A stretch of DNA of 64,000 nucleotides from CAJBVW01 sp964457335. GTDB taxonomy: Bacteria > Myxococcota_A > UBA796 > SXON01. Position numbers and translations under genes: made by a program. Under the pieces are notes generated by a model, which was not told the DNA's origin, ran no database searches, and saw only the letters and a list, made by a program, of their open reading frames with translations. Position 1 is the stretch's first letter, and the number at the start of each line of letters is the position of its first letter. The DNA is taken from positions 1 through 64,000 of the forward strand of contig CAYWGD010000012.1 in the NCBI GenBank assembly GCA_964457335.1, read 5' to 3'. Shown in pieces: positions 7,855 to 16,192 of the stretch.

Positions 7855-8271
7855 TTAGCGCGTCCCCTTCTTCGACCGGCGCCGCCCCGCCACCACCGCG
7901 GAGAGCTCGGTCTCCGCGGGCACGGGCTGGCCGTCCTCCCACGTCGGCACGAAGCGCCACTCCCAGGCCGCCGCGACGGTGGCGCCCCGGATGGCCTCGT
8001 CGCAGGCGCCGGGGACGACGCTGCTCGGCTTCCCCTTGGGATCCACGTCGACGTGCACGGTGCAGCGGAGCTTCTCGCCGGCCGCGGGCACGCCGGGCGG
8101 GGGGCTCGGGAGGGTGCGACGGCGCGCGGTGAGCCGCGACCACCCCGCCTCGACCATCCGCACCGAGGTGTAGGCGTCCGTCCGGGCGTCCTGGCCCATG
8201 GGGGCCATCTCCTCCATGCGCGGGGCCACGACCGGGCCGCTCAGCGCAAGCCCAGCAACAAGCATGAACAT
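7855..8271 (-). CDS. Small exported protein with TonB C-terminal-like domain
   Basis: This is a 138-aa protein with an N-terminal hydrophobic segment (MFMLVAGLALSGPVVA) that is either a signal peptide or an anchor. The rest carries a TonB_C-like fold: CTVHVDVDPKGKPSSVVP followed by ATVAAAWEWRFVPTWEDGQPV, the usual strand-helix-strand pattern in which a final helix and W-F-P strand complete the domain. The Pro-rich spacer of true TonB is missing. An energy-transducer or periplasmic binding role is possible but not shown. The ATG at 8271 has GGAGGG upstream. It ends 23 bp from the stop of the convergent 6851 gene. Confidence 0.6.
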   Translation of the reverse strand: MFMLVAGLALSGPVVAPRMEEMAPMGQDARTDAYTSVRMVEAGWSRLTARRRTLPSPPPGVPAAGEKLRCTVHVDVDPKGKPSSVVPGACDEAIRGATVAAAWEWRFVPTWEDGQPVPAETELSAVVAGRRRSKKGTR

Positions 8272-8389
8272 CTCGCTGTCCCTCCCCCCGGAGGGTAGCC
8301 CGGGGCGCCGCCGGCCGGCCATCCGGCGCGCGACCGGGACCCCGCGCGACCGGCGCGCGGCTCGTCTACGCTCTGCAAAAGGAGGGGCC

Positions 8390-9757
8390 GTGCGCCTGCT
8401 CGTTCTCCTGCTCTCCGCGTCGCTCGAAGCCGTCGCCGCCGATCCCCTCCCCCGCGGCGCCGCCCTCGGCGTGGCCCTGGCGCCGGCCGAGGGGAGAGGC
8501 GCGCTCGTCCGCGCGGTCCTGCCCGGGCTCACCGGCGAGAAGCTCGGCGTCGCGGAGGGCGACGTGATCGTCGCGATCGACGGCCGGCCGGTCGCCGGCC
8601 CCGGCGCGGTGGTGGCCATCGCGGGCGCGCTCGACGGGGGCGACAAGGTCACGGTCGTCGTCTCCCGCGGGGGGAAGGAGCGGACGCTGAAAGGCAAGGC
8701 GACGCCGCGCCCGTACGAGCGCTACGACGGCGCCACGGTCGACTACGGCGCCGTGGACTTCCAGGGCGGCCGGCTGCGCGACATCCTGGTGCTCCCCGCG
8801 GGCGTGCAGGCGCCGCCGGTCGTGTTCCTCGTCCAGGGCTTCTCCTGCGCGACGGTCGAGCCCATGAGCCCGGACCACCCCTACCGCCGGCTCACCGCCG
8901 AGCTCGTGGCCCGCGGGATCGGCGTCTACCGCGTCGAGAAGCCGGGCCTCGGCGACAGCGAGGGCGGGCCGAGGTGCGCCGACATCGACTTCGAGACCGA
9001 GGTGGCGGCGTTCGGGGCCGCGTGGAACGCGCTCGCCGACGTGCGCGGCGTCGACCCGGACCGGGTGTTCTTCTTCGGCCACTCGCTGGGCGGCATCCAG
9101 GCCCCGCTGCTCGCGGCCGCCCGCGCCCCGCGCGGGGTCATCCCCTTCGGCACGATCGTCGGGAGCTGGCACGACTACCACCTGGAGCTGCTCCGCACCC
9201 AGGGCTTCCTGTCCGCGGGGCAGGATCCCGTGGAGTCCGCCGAGCAGGCCGAGACCGCCCGCGAGCTGCTGCGGCGCTTCTACCTGGAGAACACGCCGCC
9301 CGCGCGGCTCGCCGCCGAGAACCCCGCCTGGCGGCAGCTCCTCGTCGAGGGCTTCGAGTGGGACGGCCAGGACCACCTGATGGGCCGGCACTACGGCTTC
9401 TGGCACGACCTCGACGAGATCCCGCTCGTCCGGGCCTGGCGCGACACGCGCAGCCACGTGTTGTCGATGTACGGCGAGTCCGACTTCACCGCGCTGACCA
9501 GCGAGGAGCACCAGCTCATCGCCGCCATCGCCAATCACTACCGCCCCGGGACCGGCACGTTCCTCGAGGTGCCGCGGACCGGGCACGGGATGACGGTGGT
9601 GGGCGCCCGGAGCGAGGTCCGCGCGGCGGCGCGCGCGGGGGGCGAGGTGCCGGAGGGGCCGTTCAACGTCGAGGTGGCGGAGCACGTCGCCCGCTGGATC
9701 GGCGAGGTGATGAAGACCGCGCCCGTCCGCCTCGCCGCCACCGACGGGGCGGGCTGA
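8390..9757 (+). CDS. Secreted PDZ-domain alpha/beta hydrolase
   Basis: The protein has 455 residues. The GTG start sits behind a strong AAAGGAGGGG site and opens a signal peptide (VRLLVLLLSASLEAVAA). A PDZ domain follows at about residues 25-105 (LGVALAPAEGRGALVRAVLPG, GVAEGDVIVAIDGRPV). The rest is an alpha/beta-hydrolase domain with the nucleophile elbow GHSLGG near residue 230, an acidic candidate in YGESDF, and the His in TGHGM. It should act in the periplasm on an ester or peptide bond; the substrate is unknown. It stands alone, convergent with the ABC-exporter operon. Confidence 0.8.
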   Translation: MRLLVLLLSASLEAVAADPLPRGAALGVALAPAEGRGALVRAVLPGLTGEKLGVAEGDVIVAIDGRPVAGPGAVVAIAGALDGGDKVTVVVSRGGKERTLKGKATPRPYERYDGATVDYGAVDFQGGRLRDILVLPAGVQAPPVVFLVQGFSCATVEPMSPDHPYRRLTAELVARGIGVYRVEKPGLGDSEGGPRCADIDFETEVAAFGAAWNALADVRGVDPDRVFFFGHSLGGIQAPLLAAARAPRGVIPFGTIVGSWHDYHLELLRTQGFLSAGQDPVESAEQAETARELLRRFYLENTPPARLAAENPAWRQLLVEGFEWDGQDHLMGRHYGFWHDLDEIPLVRAWRDTRSHVLSMYGESDFTALTSEEHQLIAAIANHYRPGTGTFLEVPRTGHGMTVVGARSEVRAAARAGGEVPEGPFNVEVAEHVARWIGEVMKTAPVRLAATDGAG

Positions 9758-9766
9758 TCCGGCGTC

Positions 9767-10573
9767 TCACATCGCCAGCGCCCCCGCGCCGAGGGGGAGG
9801 AGCGCCGCGAGCACGGCGATCGCCGTCCACGACCGCACCTCGCGCGGCTCGGTGTCGAACAGCGCCACGGCGAGCACCCAGGCGACGAGCCCGGCCCCTG
9901 CGACGCCGGCCGCGTGCGCCCAGAGCGGGAGCGCGGTCGCCCGGTCGTAGGCGAGGCCGTCGAGGAGCTGCATCACGTGGGTCGTCGGGAGCCACAAGGA
10001 CGCCCGGCGCGCCCCCTCGGGGAGCGCGGCCCACGGCACCATCATCCCGCCGAGGAGCATCGACGGGAGGAACAGCGCCTGCGACAGGAGCACGGTCGCC
10101 CGCGTCGAGGCCGACACGACCCCGATCAGCGCGCCGATGCCGGCGAACGCGAACGTCGCCAGCGCCACCACGCCGACGAACGCGAGCGGGTGGGTCGGCG
10201 CCTCCCCCTGGTACACCGCGACCGTCATCGTGGCGGTGACGATCGCGGCGAGGACCGCGTGGATGGCGGTGGACAGGCCCGGCACCACCAGCGACGCCCA
10301 GTCGGGGACCCCCACGACCCGGAAGCCCCGGAGGACCCCCGCGGACCGTGCCTCCACCATCGGGCCGGGCTGCCCCAGGAGCGTGCCGGTGGTCACCGCG
10401 ATCACCGCGAACGCCGAGACCATGCCGGCGCCGAAGGCGGGGTTCAGCTCCGGCATCACGCCGCCCAGCACCAGGGCGAACCCGAGCGGGAACAGCCAGG
10501 CCATGAGCAGCTGCGAGGGGTTGCGGAGCGTCGAGCGGACCTCGACGCGGACGTGCTCGACAAAGGCGGACAT
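9767..10573 (-). CDS. ABC-2 type exporter permease
   Basis: This is a 268-aa integral membrane protein of the ABC-2 family with six predicted helices. The characteristic start (EVRSTLRNPSQLLMAWLFPLGFALVLGG) and the Pro-containing loop near MMVPWAALPE are present. It is the membrane half of an exporter whose ATPase is encoded just upstream. The ATG overlaps the ATPase stop codon (ATGA), so the two are co-translated. Drug, lipid or polysaccharide export are all possible. Confidence 0.88.
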   Translation of the reverse strand: MSAFVEHVRVEVRSTLRNPSQLLMAWLFPLGFALVLGGVMPELNPAFGAGMVSAFAVIAVTTGTLLGQPGPMVEARSAGVLRGFRVVGVPDWASLVVPGLSTAIHAVLAAIVTATMTVAVYQGEAPTHPLAFVGVVALATFAFAGIGALIGVVSASTRATVLLSQALFLPSMLLGGMMVPWAALPEGARRASLWLPTTHVMQLLDGLAYDRATALPLWAHAAGVAGAGLVAWVLAVALFDTEPREVRSWTAIAVLAALLPLGAGALAM

Positions 10574-11475
10574 CAGGCGGCCTCCTCGCGGGTCATCTCG
10601 AGGAAGCGCTCCTCGAGGGTGGGGCGCTCGACGCGGAGATCCACGAGCGTGTCGCCGGCGCGGTCCAGCTCGTCGAGCAGGGCGCGCAGCGAGACGGCGG
10701 GGGCCTCGCTCAAGAAGACCGCGTACCCGTCCACGCCGGGCTGCGACGCCGCGCCGGGCAGGCCCGCGAGCCGGTCGATGCTCCCCTTCGCGGTCCGGAC
10801 GGCGACGCGGGTGCGCTGCTCGCCCTGGCGGGTGAGCTCGAGCGGCGTCCCGTGCGCGACCACGCGCCCGCGCACGAGCACGGTGATCCGGTGCGAGAGC
10901 TTCTCGGCCTCGGCCATGTCGTGCGTCGCGAGGACGAGCGCCGTGCCCTTCGCGGCGAGCTCGGCGAGGAGCGCGTGCAGCTCCGCCCGGGAGGCCACGT
11001 CGAGCCCGGCGGTCGGCTCGTCGAGCACGACGAGCGCCGGCTCGTGCGCGATGGCCAGGGCGAGCTGGAGGCGCCGCTGCTGCCCGACCGAGAGCTGGCG
11101 GTAGGCCACGCGGCCGAGCCCCCCGAGGCCGAGGCGCTCCACGACGTCGGCGCGGGGCTTCGCGCCGCGGTAGGCCGAGACGAAGGACAGCGCCTCCTCC
11201 ACGGTCATCGAGCCGGGCAGGCCCGACACCTGGAGCTGCACGCCCATCCGCGCCGGCACCTTCCCGACGCGCACCGGCTCGCCGAGGAAGCGCACGACGC
11301 CGCCGTCGGGACGGCGGAGCCCCTCGGCGCACTCGAGCGTGGTGGTCTTGCCTGCGCCGTTGGGGCCGAGCAGGGCGTGGATCTGCCCGGCCTCCACGGT
11401 GAGCGAGACGCGGTCGAGCACGACGCGGTCTCCATAGCGGCGCGTGACGCCGACGACTTCGAGGACGGGGTTCAT
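10573..11475 (-). CDS. ABC exporter ATP-binding protein
   Basis: This is a 300-aa ABC ATPase. The Walker A motif is GPNGAGKTT near residue 38, the signature is a slightly unusual LSVGQQRR near 130, Walker B is ALVVLDEPTAGLD, and the switch His is in LATHDMAEAE. A ~70-residue C-terminal tail of the DrrA/CcmA exporter kind follows. Its start overlaps the TetR gene by ATGA and its stop overlaps the permease start. The three-gene minus-strand operon therefore runs regulator, ATPase, permease, as in many TetR-controlled efflux systems. Confidence 0.92.
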   Translation of the reverse strand: MNPVLEVVGVTRRYGDRVVLDRVSLTVEAGQIHALLGPNGAGKTTTLECAEGLRRPDGGVVRFLGEPVRVGKVPARMGVQLQVSGLPGSMTVEEALSFVSAYRGAKPRADVVERLGLGGLGRVAYRQLSVGQQRRLQLALAIAHEPALVVLDEPTAGLDVASRAELHALLAELAAKGTALVLATHDMAEAEKLSHRITVLVRGRVVAHGTPLELTRQGEQRTRVAVRTAKGSIDRLAGLPGAASQPGVDGYAVFLSEAPAVSLRALLDELDRAGDTLVDLRVERPTLEERFLEMTREEAA

Positions 11476-12062
11476 TCGACCTCCGGGTGGGCGCGGAGCA
11501 GGCCCAGGACGATGTCCACGTCGCACTTCTCGATCCGGCTGACGGCGAGGCCGGTCACCATCGCGAGGACGTGGGTGGCGAGCGCGAGTGGATCCCCCGG
11601 GCGCACGGCCCCGGCCGCCTGGCCGTCGGCGATGAGCTCGGCGAGGAGCGCCTGCCCGACGGCGCCCTTCTCCTCGACCATCCGGCGCGCCGCGGGATCG
11701 ACGGTCTCGTTCATGACCGTCTCGGCCACGAGGAAGAACTGCTCGGGCACCGCGCGCGCGCCCATCAGCGCCATCTCGACGTACCAGGCGAGGCGCGCCC
11801 AGGGCGTGCCCGGGTAGCCCCGGGCGGCGCGGGGGAGCGCGTCGGCGCCCGCCATCGTGCGCTCCATCAGCGCGCGGTGCAGGTCGGCCTTGGTGCCGAA
11901 GTAGTGGTGCACGAGGCCGTGGCTGAGCCCGGCCTCGGCGGCCACGTCGGTGATCCGCCCGGCGGCGAGCCCCTTCCGGGCGAAGACCTTGGCGGCGGCG
12001 TCGAGGATGCGCGCGCGCTGCTCGGCGCGGAGCTGCTCGTTGTCCGTGGGGCTGCGGGGCAT
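11472..12062 (-). CDS. TetR-family repressor of the adjacent ABC exporter
   Basis: This is a 196-aa regulator. The N-terminal helix-turn-helix is clear (RARILDAAAKVFARKGLAAGRITDVAAEAGLSHGLVHHYFGTKADLHRALM), and a variable ligand-binding domain follows. The ATG at 12062 was chosen because the next in-frame ATG upstream (12107) lies across the palindromic operator. A perfect 16-bp palindrome 25 bp upstream of the start is the expected binding site. The gene is first in the operon with the exporter, so it should autoregulate and control efflux in response to an exported compound. Confidence 0.9.
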   Translation of the reverse strand: MPRSPTDNEQLRAEQRARILDAAAKVFARKGLAAGRITDVAAEAGLSHGLVHHYFGTKADLHRALMERTMAGADALPRAARGYPGTPWARLAWYVEMALMGARAVPEQFFLVAETVMNETVDPAARRMVEEKGAVGQALLAELIADGQAAGAVRPGDPLALATHVLAMVTGLAVSRIEKCDVDIVLGLLRAHPEVE

Positions 12063-12087
12063 GGGCGTCCCTGTACCCGCTCGTTGG

Positions 12088-12103
12088 TTGACTGTCCAGT
12101 CAA
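12088..12103. promoter_or_regulatory. TetR operator
   Basis: TTGACTG-TC-CAGTCAA, with perfect 7-bp arms, lies between the TetR operon (start 12062) and the divergent Mpo1-like gene. It is the typical size and symmetry of a TetR-dimer site. Confidence 0.75.
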
Positions 12104-12223
12104 TCAATGGTGACTCCCCCGTCGGAGACGGCCTCGCCGCCTCCTCATCGGCGCGACGTGGCGCGCGCGCAGGGACGCCCGGGTCAGCGCCTCGGAGCGT
12201 CGAGACGCACGTATACTCCGCGC

Positions 12224-13033
12224 GTGATCCGCCGGCGTCCGTACGCTCCCCGCCTCTCCCTCGCGCGGCACCTGGGGCTGTACGAGGCCTTCCACCGGGA
12301 TCCGGTCAACCGCGCGCTGCACCACGTCTCGCTGCCGCTCGTGGTGCTCTCCGCCTTGATGCTCGCCGCGTACAGCGGCGTCGGCTCCGCGCTCGTGCTC
12401 GGGGCCGCGCTCGTCCTCGCCGCGGCGGATCCGCTCGGCGCCGCGATCGCGGCCCTCGCCGGCCTGGGCCTCGTGCTGGTCGCCGACGAGCTCGTGGCGA
12501 TCCTTCCGGGGTGGAGCGGCCCGGCCGTCGCGGTCGCCGTCCATGCCGCCGCGTGGTTCGTCCCGGTCGTCCTCGGGCACCTGCGGCGCGAGCCGCTCCT
12601 GGAGACCGGCGCGGGCCTGGAGGACTCGAACCTCTACTTCCGGCGTCGCCACTACCTCGCGTGCGGGCTCGGGGTGCCGGTCGATGCCTGCGATCGGCTC
12701 GTCCAGGCCGGGATCGCCCCCCTGTCGAGCATCCACGCCGGCCTCGTCGCGGTCGGGCTCCGCGCGGCGCTGCACGCCGACGTGGTCGCCGAGCGGGACG
12801 CGGTGCTCCGCTCGCTCGCCGCCGGACGGCCGCCCTTCGAGCCGCACCCGGCGGTGGCATTGGCGAGACGTGTCCCAGCTCCGTCCCAACCCGACCCCGG
12901 CGGCTTCCCCGTCGGCACGGCATCGATATCGGAGACATGCGCCGCCCACGGTGGGCGGCGCACCGACCTCGAGGAGCAGCCCATGAAGACGAAGACGAAG
13001 GTCCGCGCCGGCCAGGGTTTCTGGGGCGACTAG
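12224..13033 (+). CDS. Mpo1-like (DUF962) membrane protein with an odd C-terminal tail
   Basis: The frame encodes 269 residues from a GTG at 12224. The first ~190 fit the Mpo1/YGL010w family. They include an N-terminal LARHLGLYEAFHRDPVNRALHHVSLPL, with the His/Asn pattern that in yeast Mpo1 (a 2-hydroxy fatty-acid dioxygenase) binds metal. Three or four hydrophobic helices follow, including HAAAWFVPVVLGH. The last ~60 residues (from about PPFEPHPAV) are low in structure and end in MKTKTKVRAGQGFWGD. Those last 17 codons have their own ribosome site and may be a separate gene (12983-13033); no stop codon separates the two. The start is uncertain because no Shine-Dalgarno site is seen before the GTG. 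Confidence 0.6.
   Translation: MIRRRPYAPRLSLARHLGLYEAFHRDPVNRALHHVSLPLVVLSALMLAAYSGVGSALVLGAALVLAAADPLGAAIAALAGLGLVLVADELVAILPGWSGPAVAVAVHAAAWFVPVVLGHLRREPLLETGAGLEDSNLYFRRRHYLACGLGVPVDACDRLVQAGIAPLSSIHAGLVAVGLRAALHADVVAERDAVLRSLAAGRPPFEPHPAVALARRVPAPSQPDPGGFPVGTASISETCAAHGGRRTDLEEQPMKTKTKVRAGQGFWGD
12939..12961. repeat. Perfect 23-bp palindrome before the small peptide
   Basis: The arms GCGCCGCCCAC and GTGGGCGGCGC surround one G. It lies 21 bp upstream of the ATG of the 16-aa peptide, between the end of the recognisable Mpo1 domain and the peptide's GAGGAG. It could be an operator or an RNA hairpin that controls the peptide. Confidence 0.5.
12983..13033 (+). CDS. Possible 16-aa peptide gene MKTKTKVRAGQGFWGD
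   Basis: An ATG with a strong GAGGAG site seven bases upstream encodes MKTKTKVRAGQGFWGD. The core KTKVRAG resembles the first unit of the NHGL-repeat protein (RIRSNVRAG) and its later units (RVRTAVKAG). A perfect palindrome lies upstream and a strong hairpin directly downstream, so the segment looks like a self-contained small gene. It is also in frame with the Mpo1-like gene above, so it could simply be that protein's tail. Its stop overlaps the stop of the convergent regulator. Confidence 0.4.
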   Translation: MKTKTKVRAGQGFWGD

Positions 13034-15708
13034 CCCGACCGTGGCGGACCGGTACCCGACCGGTGCCGGTCCGCCACCTTCCGCACGAGCGTCGCGAGCA
13101 CGCGGGGCTCGTGCCCCAGCTCCGGCGGACAGGCTCCCAGGCGCGCGAGCGCCGCCGCGAGCGCCGCGCGTCGTGGCCGCCCGTCGACCAGGGCGCGCGC
13201 CAGCAGGACCCCGTCGTCGTAATACGTGCGATCGGGTGGTGTCGGGCCCCCCAGGAACGCGCGGAGCGTCGCCTCGTCGCGGTCCACCTGCGCACGATCG
13301 CCGGTCTCCCCGGCGAGCAGGAGCCGCAGGAGCAGGCCCCAGCGCACCATCTCCCGTTGCCGTCCCGCCCCGGACTCGCCGATCGCCCGGTCGTAGGCGG
13401 CGCGGGCCTCGGCGAGCCGGCCCTCGGCGTGGTCGACGTACCCGAAGCCGAGCTGGCTGGCGGAGGCGAAGTAGGCGTTCCCCGACTCCGCCGCGGCGTG
13501 GCCGGTGCACTCCCAGTGGTACCGCGCGAGCGCGAGGATCCCCTGCTCCGCGGCGAGCATCGCCTGGAGGTCGTGCGCCATCGTCAGCCGGAGCGTGTCC
13601 CCGATCTCGGCCGCCCGGCAACGGGTGCGCTCCGCGACGCGCCAGGCCTCGTCCAACCGTCCGAGCTGCCAGAGCGCGTGGGCCGCGGCGGTGCTCGCGA
13701 CGACGACCATCACCCGATCGCCGGCCCGCTCGTGCACCGCCTGCGCCTCCCGAGAGCGCCGGAGCGCCTCCTCGGGGTTCGCCTCCCGCTCGCAGTAGGC
13801 GTGGAACTGGAGCGCGAGGCCGAGGAGCTCGTCGTCGCCCATCGCGCGCGCCGCCTCCTGCGCCCGGATCGTGTAGGCCCGGGCCGCGGGGAGGTCCGCC
13901 TCGCGGTCGTGGCACTGGGAGATCGCGAGCCAGACGCGCACCTCGAGCCGCCGGTCCGGCGCCTCCACGAGGAGCGCGAGGGCCTCGTCCAGCGCGGAGC
14001 GTGCCGCCGTCGGCGCGGCGCTCCTCCAGTAGCCCAGCTGGCACTTCACGAGGAGCGCGTGCGCTCGCCACCGTCGGGCCTCCGGCGGCAGGATCCGCTC
14101 GGCTTCGTCGAGGTCCCGCTCGGCGTCGCGGAGGTTCCCCATGACGCGCAGGCACTCGGCGCGACACAGGAGGAGCCCACCCCGGAGCGTGGGGGGCAGG
14201 CCCGCGCCCTCGGCGAGGAGCGGCTGGACGAGCTCGACGAAGCGCACCGGATCGTGACGAAGCTGCACCGGCCACACCGCGAGGGCGGCGCGCGCGGCGA
14301 CGTCGGGCGCGCGGGGCGCCACCTGCTCGACGAGCTGGGAGAGCGCGCGGCGGGCGGCGACCAGGCGCGCGCGGGCGGGGGCCACCTCGCCGGCGGCCAT
14401 CGCGCGCGCGTCGGACTCGGCCTCGGCCACGGTCACCTCGAGCGCGCGGGCACGCCACACGTCCGCCTCTCCCTCGGCCTCCAAGGCGCGGCGCGCCACG
14501 GGGACCATCGGCGCGACGAACGCGAGCCTCCCCTCCCCCCGCGGGACGAGCACCGAGGCGGCGCGGCCCTGGTCGAGGGCCTGCCACGCGGCCTCCTCCG
14601 AGCCCAGCAGATCGATCGCCGCGCGGACGGAGAGCTCGCCGTCGAAGGCGGCGCAGCGAGCGAGGGCCGCGCGCGTGGGCGCGTCGAGCGCGGCCCACTG
14701 CTCCTCCATCGCGCCGCGGAGGACCCGCGCCCAGGCCTCGCCCGCGCCGGGTTCGCAGCGCATCCACGCTTCGAGGGAGCGCAGGAGCCGCGCGGGCGGC
14801 TGGAGCGCGAGCCGCGGCGCGATCACCCGCAGCGTGTGGGCGTGCCCACCGACCCGCGCGACGATGTCGCGGAGGGCGTCCCGATCCGCGGCCTCGTCGA
14901 TCGCGGCGCCGGCCTGGCGTGCGCCGTCGAGGAGCAGGGCGACGCCCGCGTCCGCGTCGAGGCCGTAGAGGTGCTCATGGCGGGCGCCCGTCTCCGGGAG
15001 GTCGACCCGGCTGCAGAGGAGCCACGAAGTGGGCCCCCGGAGCGCCGGGAGCAGCTCCCCGAGCGGCGCGGCGGCCTCCTGACAGCCATCCAGCACGACG
15101 CACGCCGGCCCGGACCGGAGCGCGCGCACGAGCAGCGTGCGCCGGTCGGTCGAGGCGCTCCACCCCACGTCGAGCGCGTCGCACAGCGCGTCGAGCAGCG
15201 CTTCGCGGGTCCGCGCGCCCGTGAGGTCGACCTGTCGGCGCCCGGGGACACGCCGCGCCACCTCCGCCGCCACGCACGACTTCCCGCTCCCCGCCGGCCC
15301 CACGAGCGCGACGACCGTCCCCGGCGTGGCGAGCGCCGCGTGGAGCCGCGCGACGAGCACCTCCACGCCGAAGATCGGGGCGGCGGCGGGCGCGGGTTCT
15401 TCGTCGACCACGAGCCCGTAGCCGTGCCCGCGGAGACCCACGAGGTGCCGGGGCGCCGCGGGGTCACGCTCGAGCTTCGTCCGGAGCCGGTTCACCGTCT
15501 TGTCGACGGCGCGCGAGCGGACGTTGGCCGAGTAGCCCCACACGTCGCGGAGGAGCGACTCGCGATCGACCACCCTGCCCGGCCGCGCCGCCAGGTAGGC
15601 GAGGAGCGACGACTCGAGCGGCGTGAGCTCGGCCACGACCTCGTCCCCGCGCACCACCTGGTGCCGATCGATGCGCACGGCGCGGTCGGAGAGGCGGAGA
15701 AGGTCCAT
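13030..15708 (-). CDS. Winged-helix/ATPase/TPR transcriptional regulator
   Basis: This is an 892-aa regulator. Residues ~10-100 are an OmpR/PhoB-type winged helix (LTPLESSLLAYLAARPGRVVDRESLLRDVWGY, then DKTVNRLRTKL and LRGHGYGLV). Residues ~115-400 are a STAND/NB-ARC-like ATPase with Walker A GPAGSGKS near 140 and a Walker B-like ACVVLDG. The C-terminal half is TPR-like helices. This order matches signal-transduction ATPases such as the AfsR/SARP and LuxR-like STAND groups, where ATP and a ligand bound by the TPRs control DNA binding. Ligand and targets are unknown. Its 3' end overlaps the small-peptide gene and includes the hairpin at 13041-13077. Confidence 0.85.
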   Translation of the reverse strand: MDLLRLSDRAVRIDRHQVVRGDEVVAELTPLESSLLAYLAARPGRVVDRESLLRDVWGYSANVRSRAVDKTVNRLRTKLERDPAAPRHLVGLRGHGYGLVVDEEPAPAAAPIFGVEVLVARLHAALATPGTVVALVGPAGSGKSCVAAEVARRVPGRRQVDLTGARTREALLDALCDALDVGWSASTDRRTLLVRALRSGPACVVLDGCQEAAAPLGELLPALRGPTSWLLCSRVDLPETGARHEHLYGLDADAGVALLLDGARQAGAAIDEAADRDALRDIVARVGGHAHTLRVIAPRLALQPPARLLRSLEAWMRCEPGAGEAWARVLRGAMEEQWAALDAPTRAALARCAAFDGELSVRAAIDLLGSEEAAWQALDQGRAASVLVPRGEGRLAFVAPMVPVARRALEAEGEADVWRARALEVTVAEAESDARAMAAGEVAPARARLVAARRALSQLVEQVAPRAPDVAARAALAVWPVQLRHDPVRFVELVQPLLAEGAGLPPTLRGGLLLCRAECLRVMGNLRDAERDLDEAERILPPEARRWRAHALLVKCQLGYWRSAAPTAARSALDEALALLVEAPDRRLEVRVWLAISQCHDREADLPAARAYTIRAQEAARAMGDDELLGLALQFHAYCEREANPEEALRRSREAQAVHERAGDRVMVVVASTAAAHALWQLGRLDEAWRVAERTRCRAAEIGDTLRLTMAHDLQAMLAAEQGILALARYHWECTGHAAAESGNAYFASASQLGFGYVDHAEGRLAEARAAYDRAIGESGAGRQREMVRWGLLLRLLLAGETGDRAQVDRDEATLRAFLGGPTPPDRTYYDDGVLLARALVDGRPRRAALAAALARLGACPPELGHEPRVLATLVRKVADRHRSGTGPPRSG
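13041..13077. terminator. Hairpin at convergent gene ends
   Basis: The 12-bp arms GTGGCGGACCGG and CCGGTCCGCCAC are separated by 13 bases. It lies 7 bp after the peptide/Mpo1 stop and inside the last codons of the convergent regulator. There is no T-run, but the stem is very stable and could end transcription of the plus-strand gene. Confidence 0.55.
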
Positions 15709-15752
15709 GGGCGCGATGCTACGTCGCGGGCGGGCCTCCGTTCAAACGCAAA

Positions 15753-15971
15753 TTGGTATCACTCCTCCACGTTTCCAGGGCCGTCCTCGAGCCGCACTTC
15801 CACATGGCGGAGTGCTTCCGCTCGGAGAAGCCGAACTGCCCGCTGTCGCCGGGGTGCGCCCTCACCTCGGTCCTGGATGGGGGCAAGGAGGCGATGCCCG
15901 CCGAGCTCGACCGGCACATGCTCGCGGAGCTCGTCGCCGAGACGCCCGCCACGCGGAAGCTCGCGCAGTAG
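15753..15971 (+). pseudogene. Remnant of an Rrf2/NsrR-type iron-sulfur regulator
   Basis: The open frame encodes ...VSRAVLEPHFHMAECF, then a CPLSPGC segment, then ...LDRHMLAELV. This is the C-terminal portion of Rrf2-family regulators of the NsrR kind: the VVRATEP-F-MVECF segment, three Cys in the family spacing (C-x8-C-x5-C, the [2Fe-2S] ligands) and the final LD--TLADL helix. The N-terminal winged helix that should precede it (about 80 residues) is absent; upstream sequence is the start region of the opposite-strand regulator. It is therefore most likely a truncated relic. 15972-16192 shows no convincing gene. Confidence 0.65.
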
Positions 15972-16192
15972 CCCCGCCGCGGCCGCGCCGACCGCGGTGC
16001 CGCCGCCCATCCCGACGACGAGCGTCCAGTGGCCCGCGGCCTGGCCCGCGACGCTCGCCGCCGCCCGCGCGACCTCCTCGGCGAGGAACATGCTCGCGAG
16101 GGTGACGCCGTGGAACACGACGTCGAAGCGTGGTCGGCCGAGCCGGTCGGGCGCCGACCTCGGCCGGGCGCTCTGGGGGCGCCGCTCCCCCG

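Noticed and set aside
15972..16192. Hydrophobic minus-strand frame (MFLAEEVARAAASVAG and onward)
   Set aside because: It reads as protein for about 60 residues but then runs antisense to the Rrf2 remnant, and no start signal was found; too weak to call.
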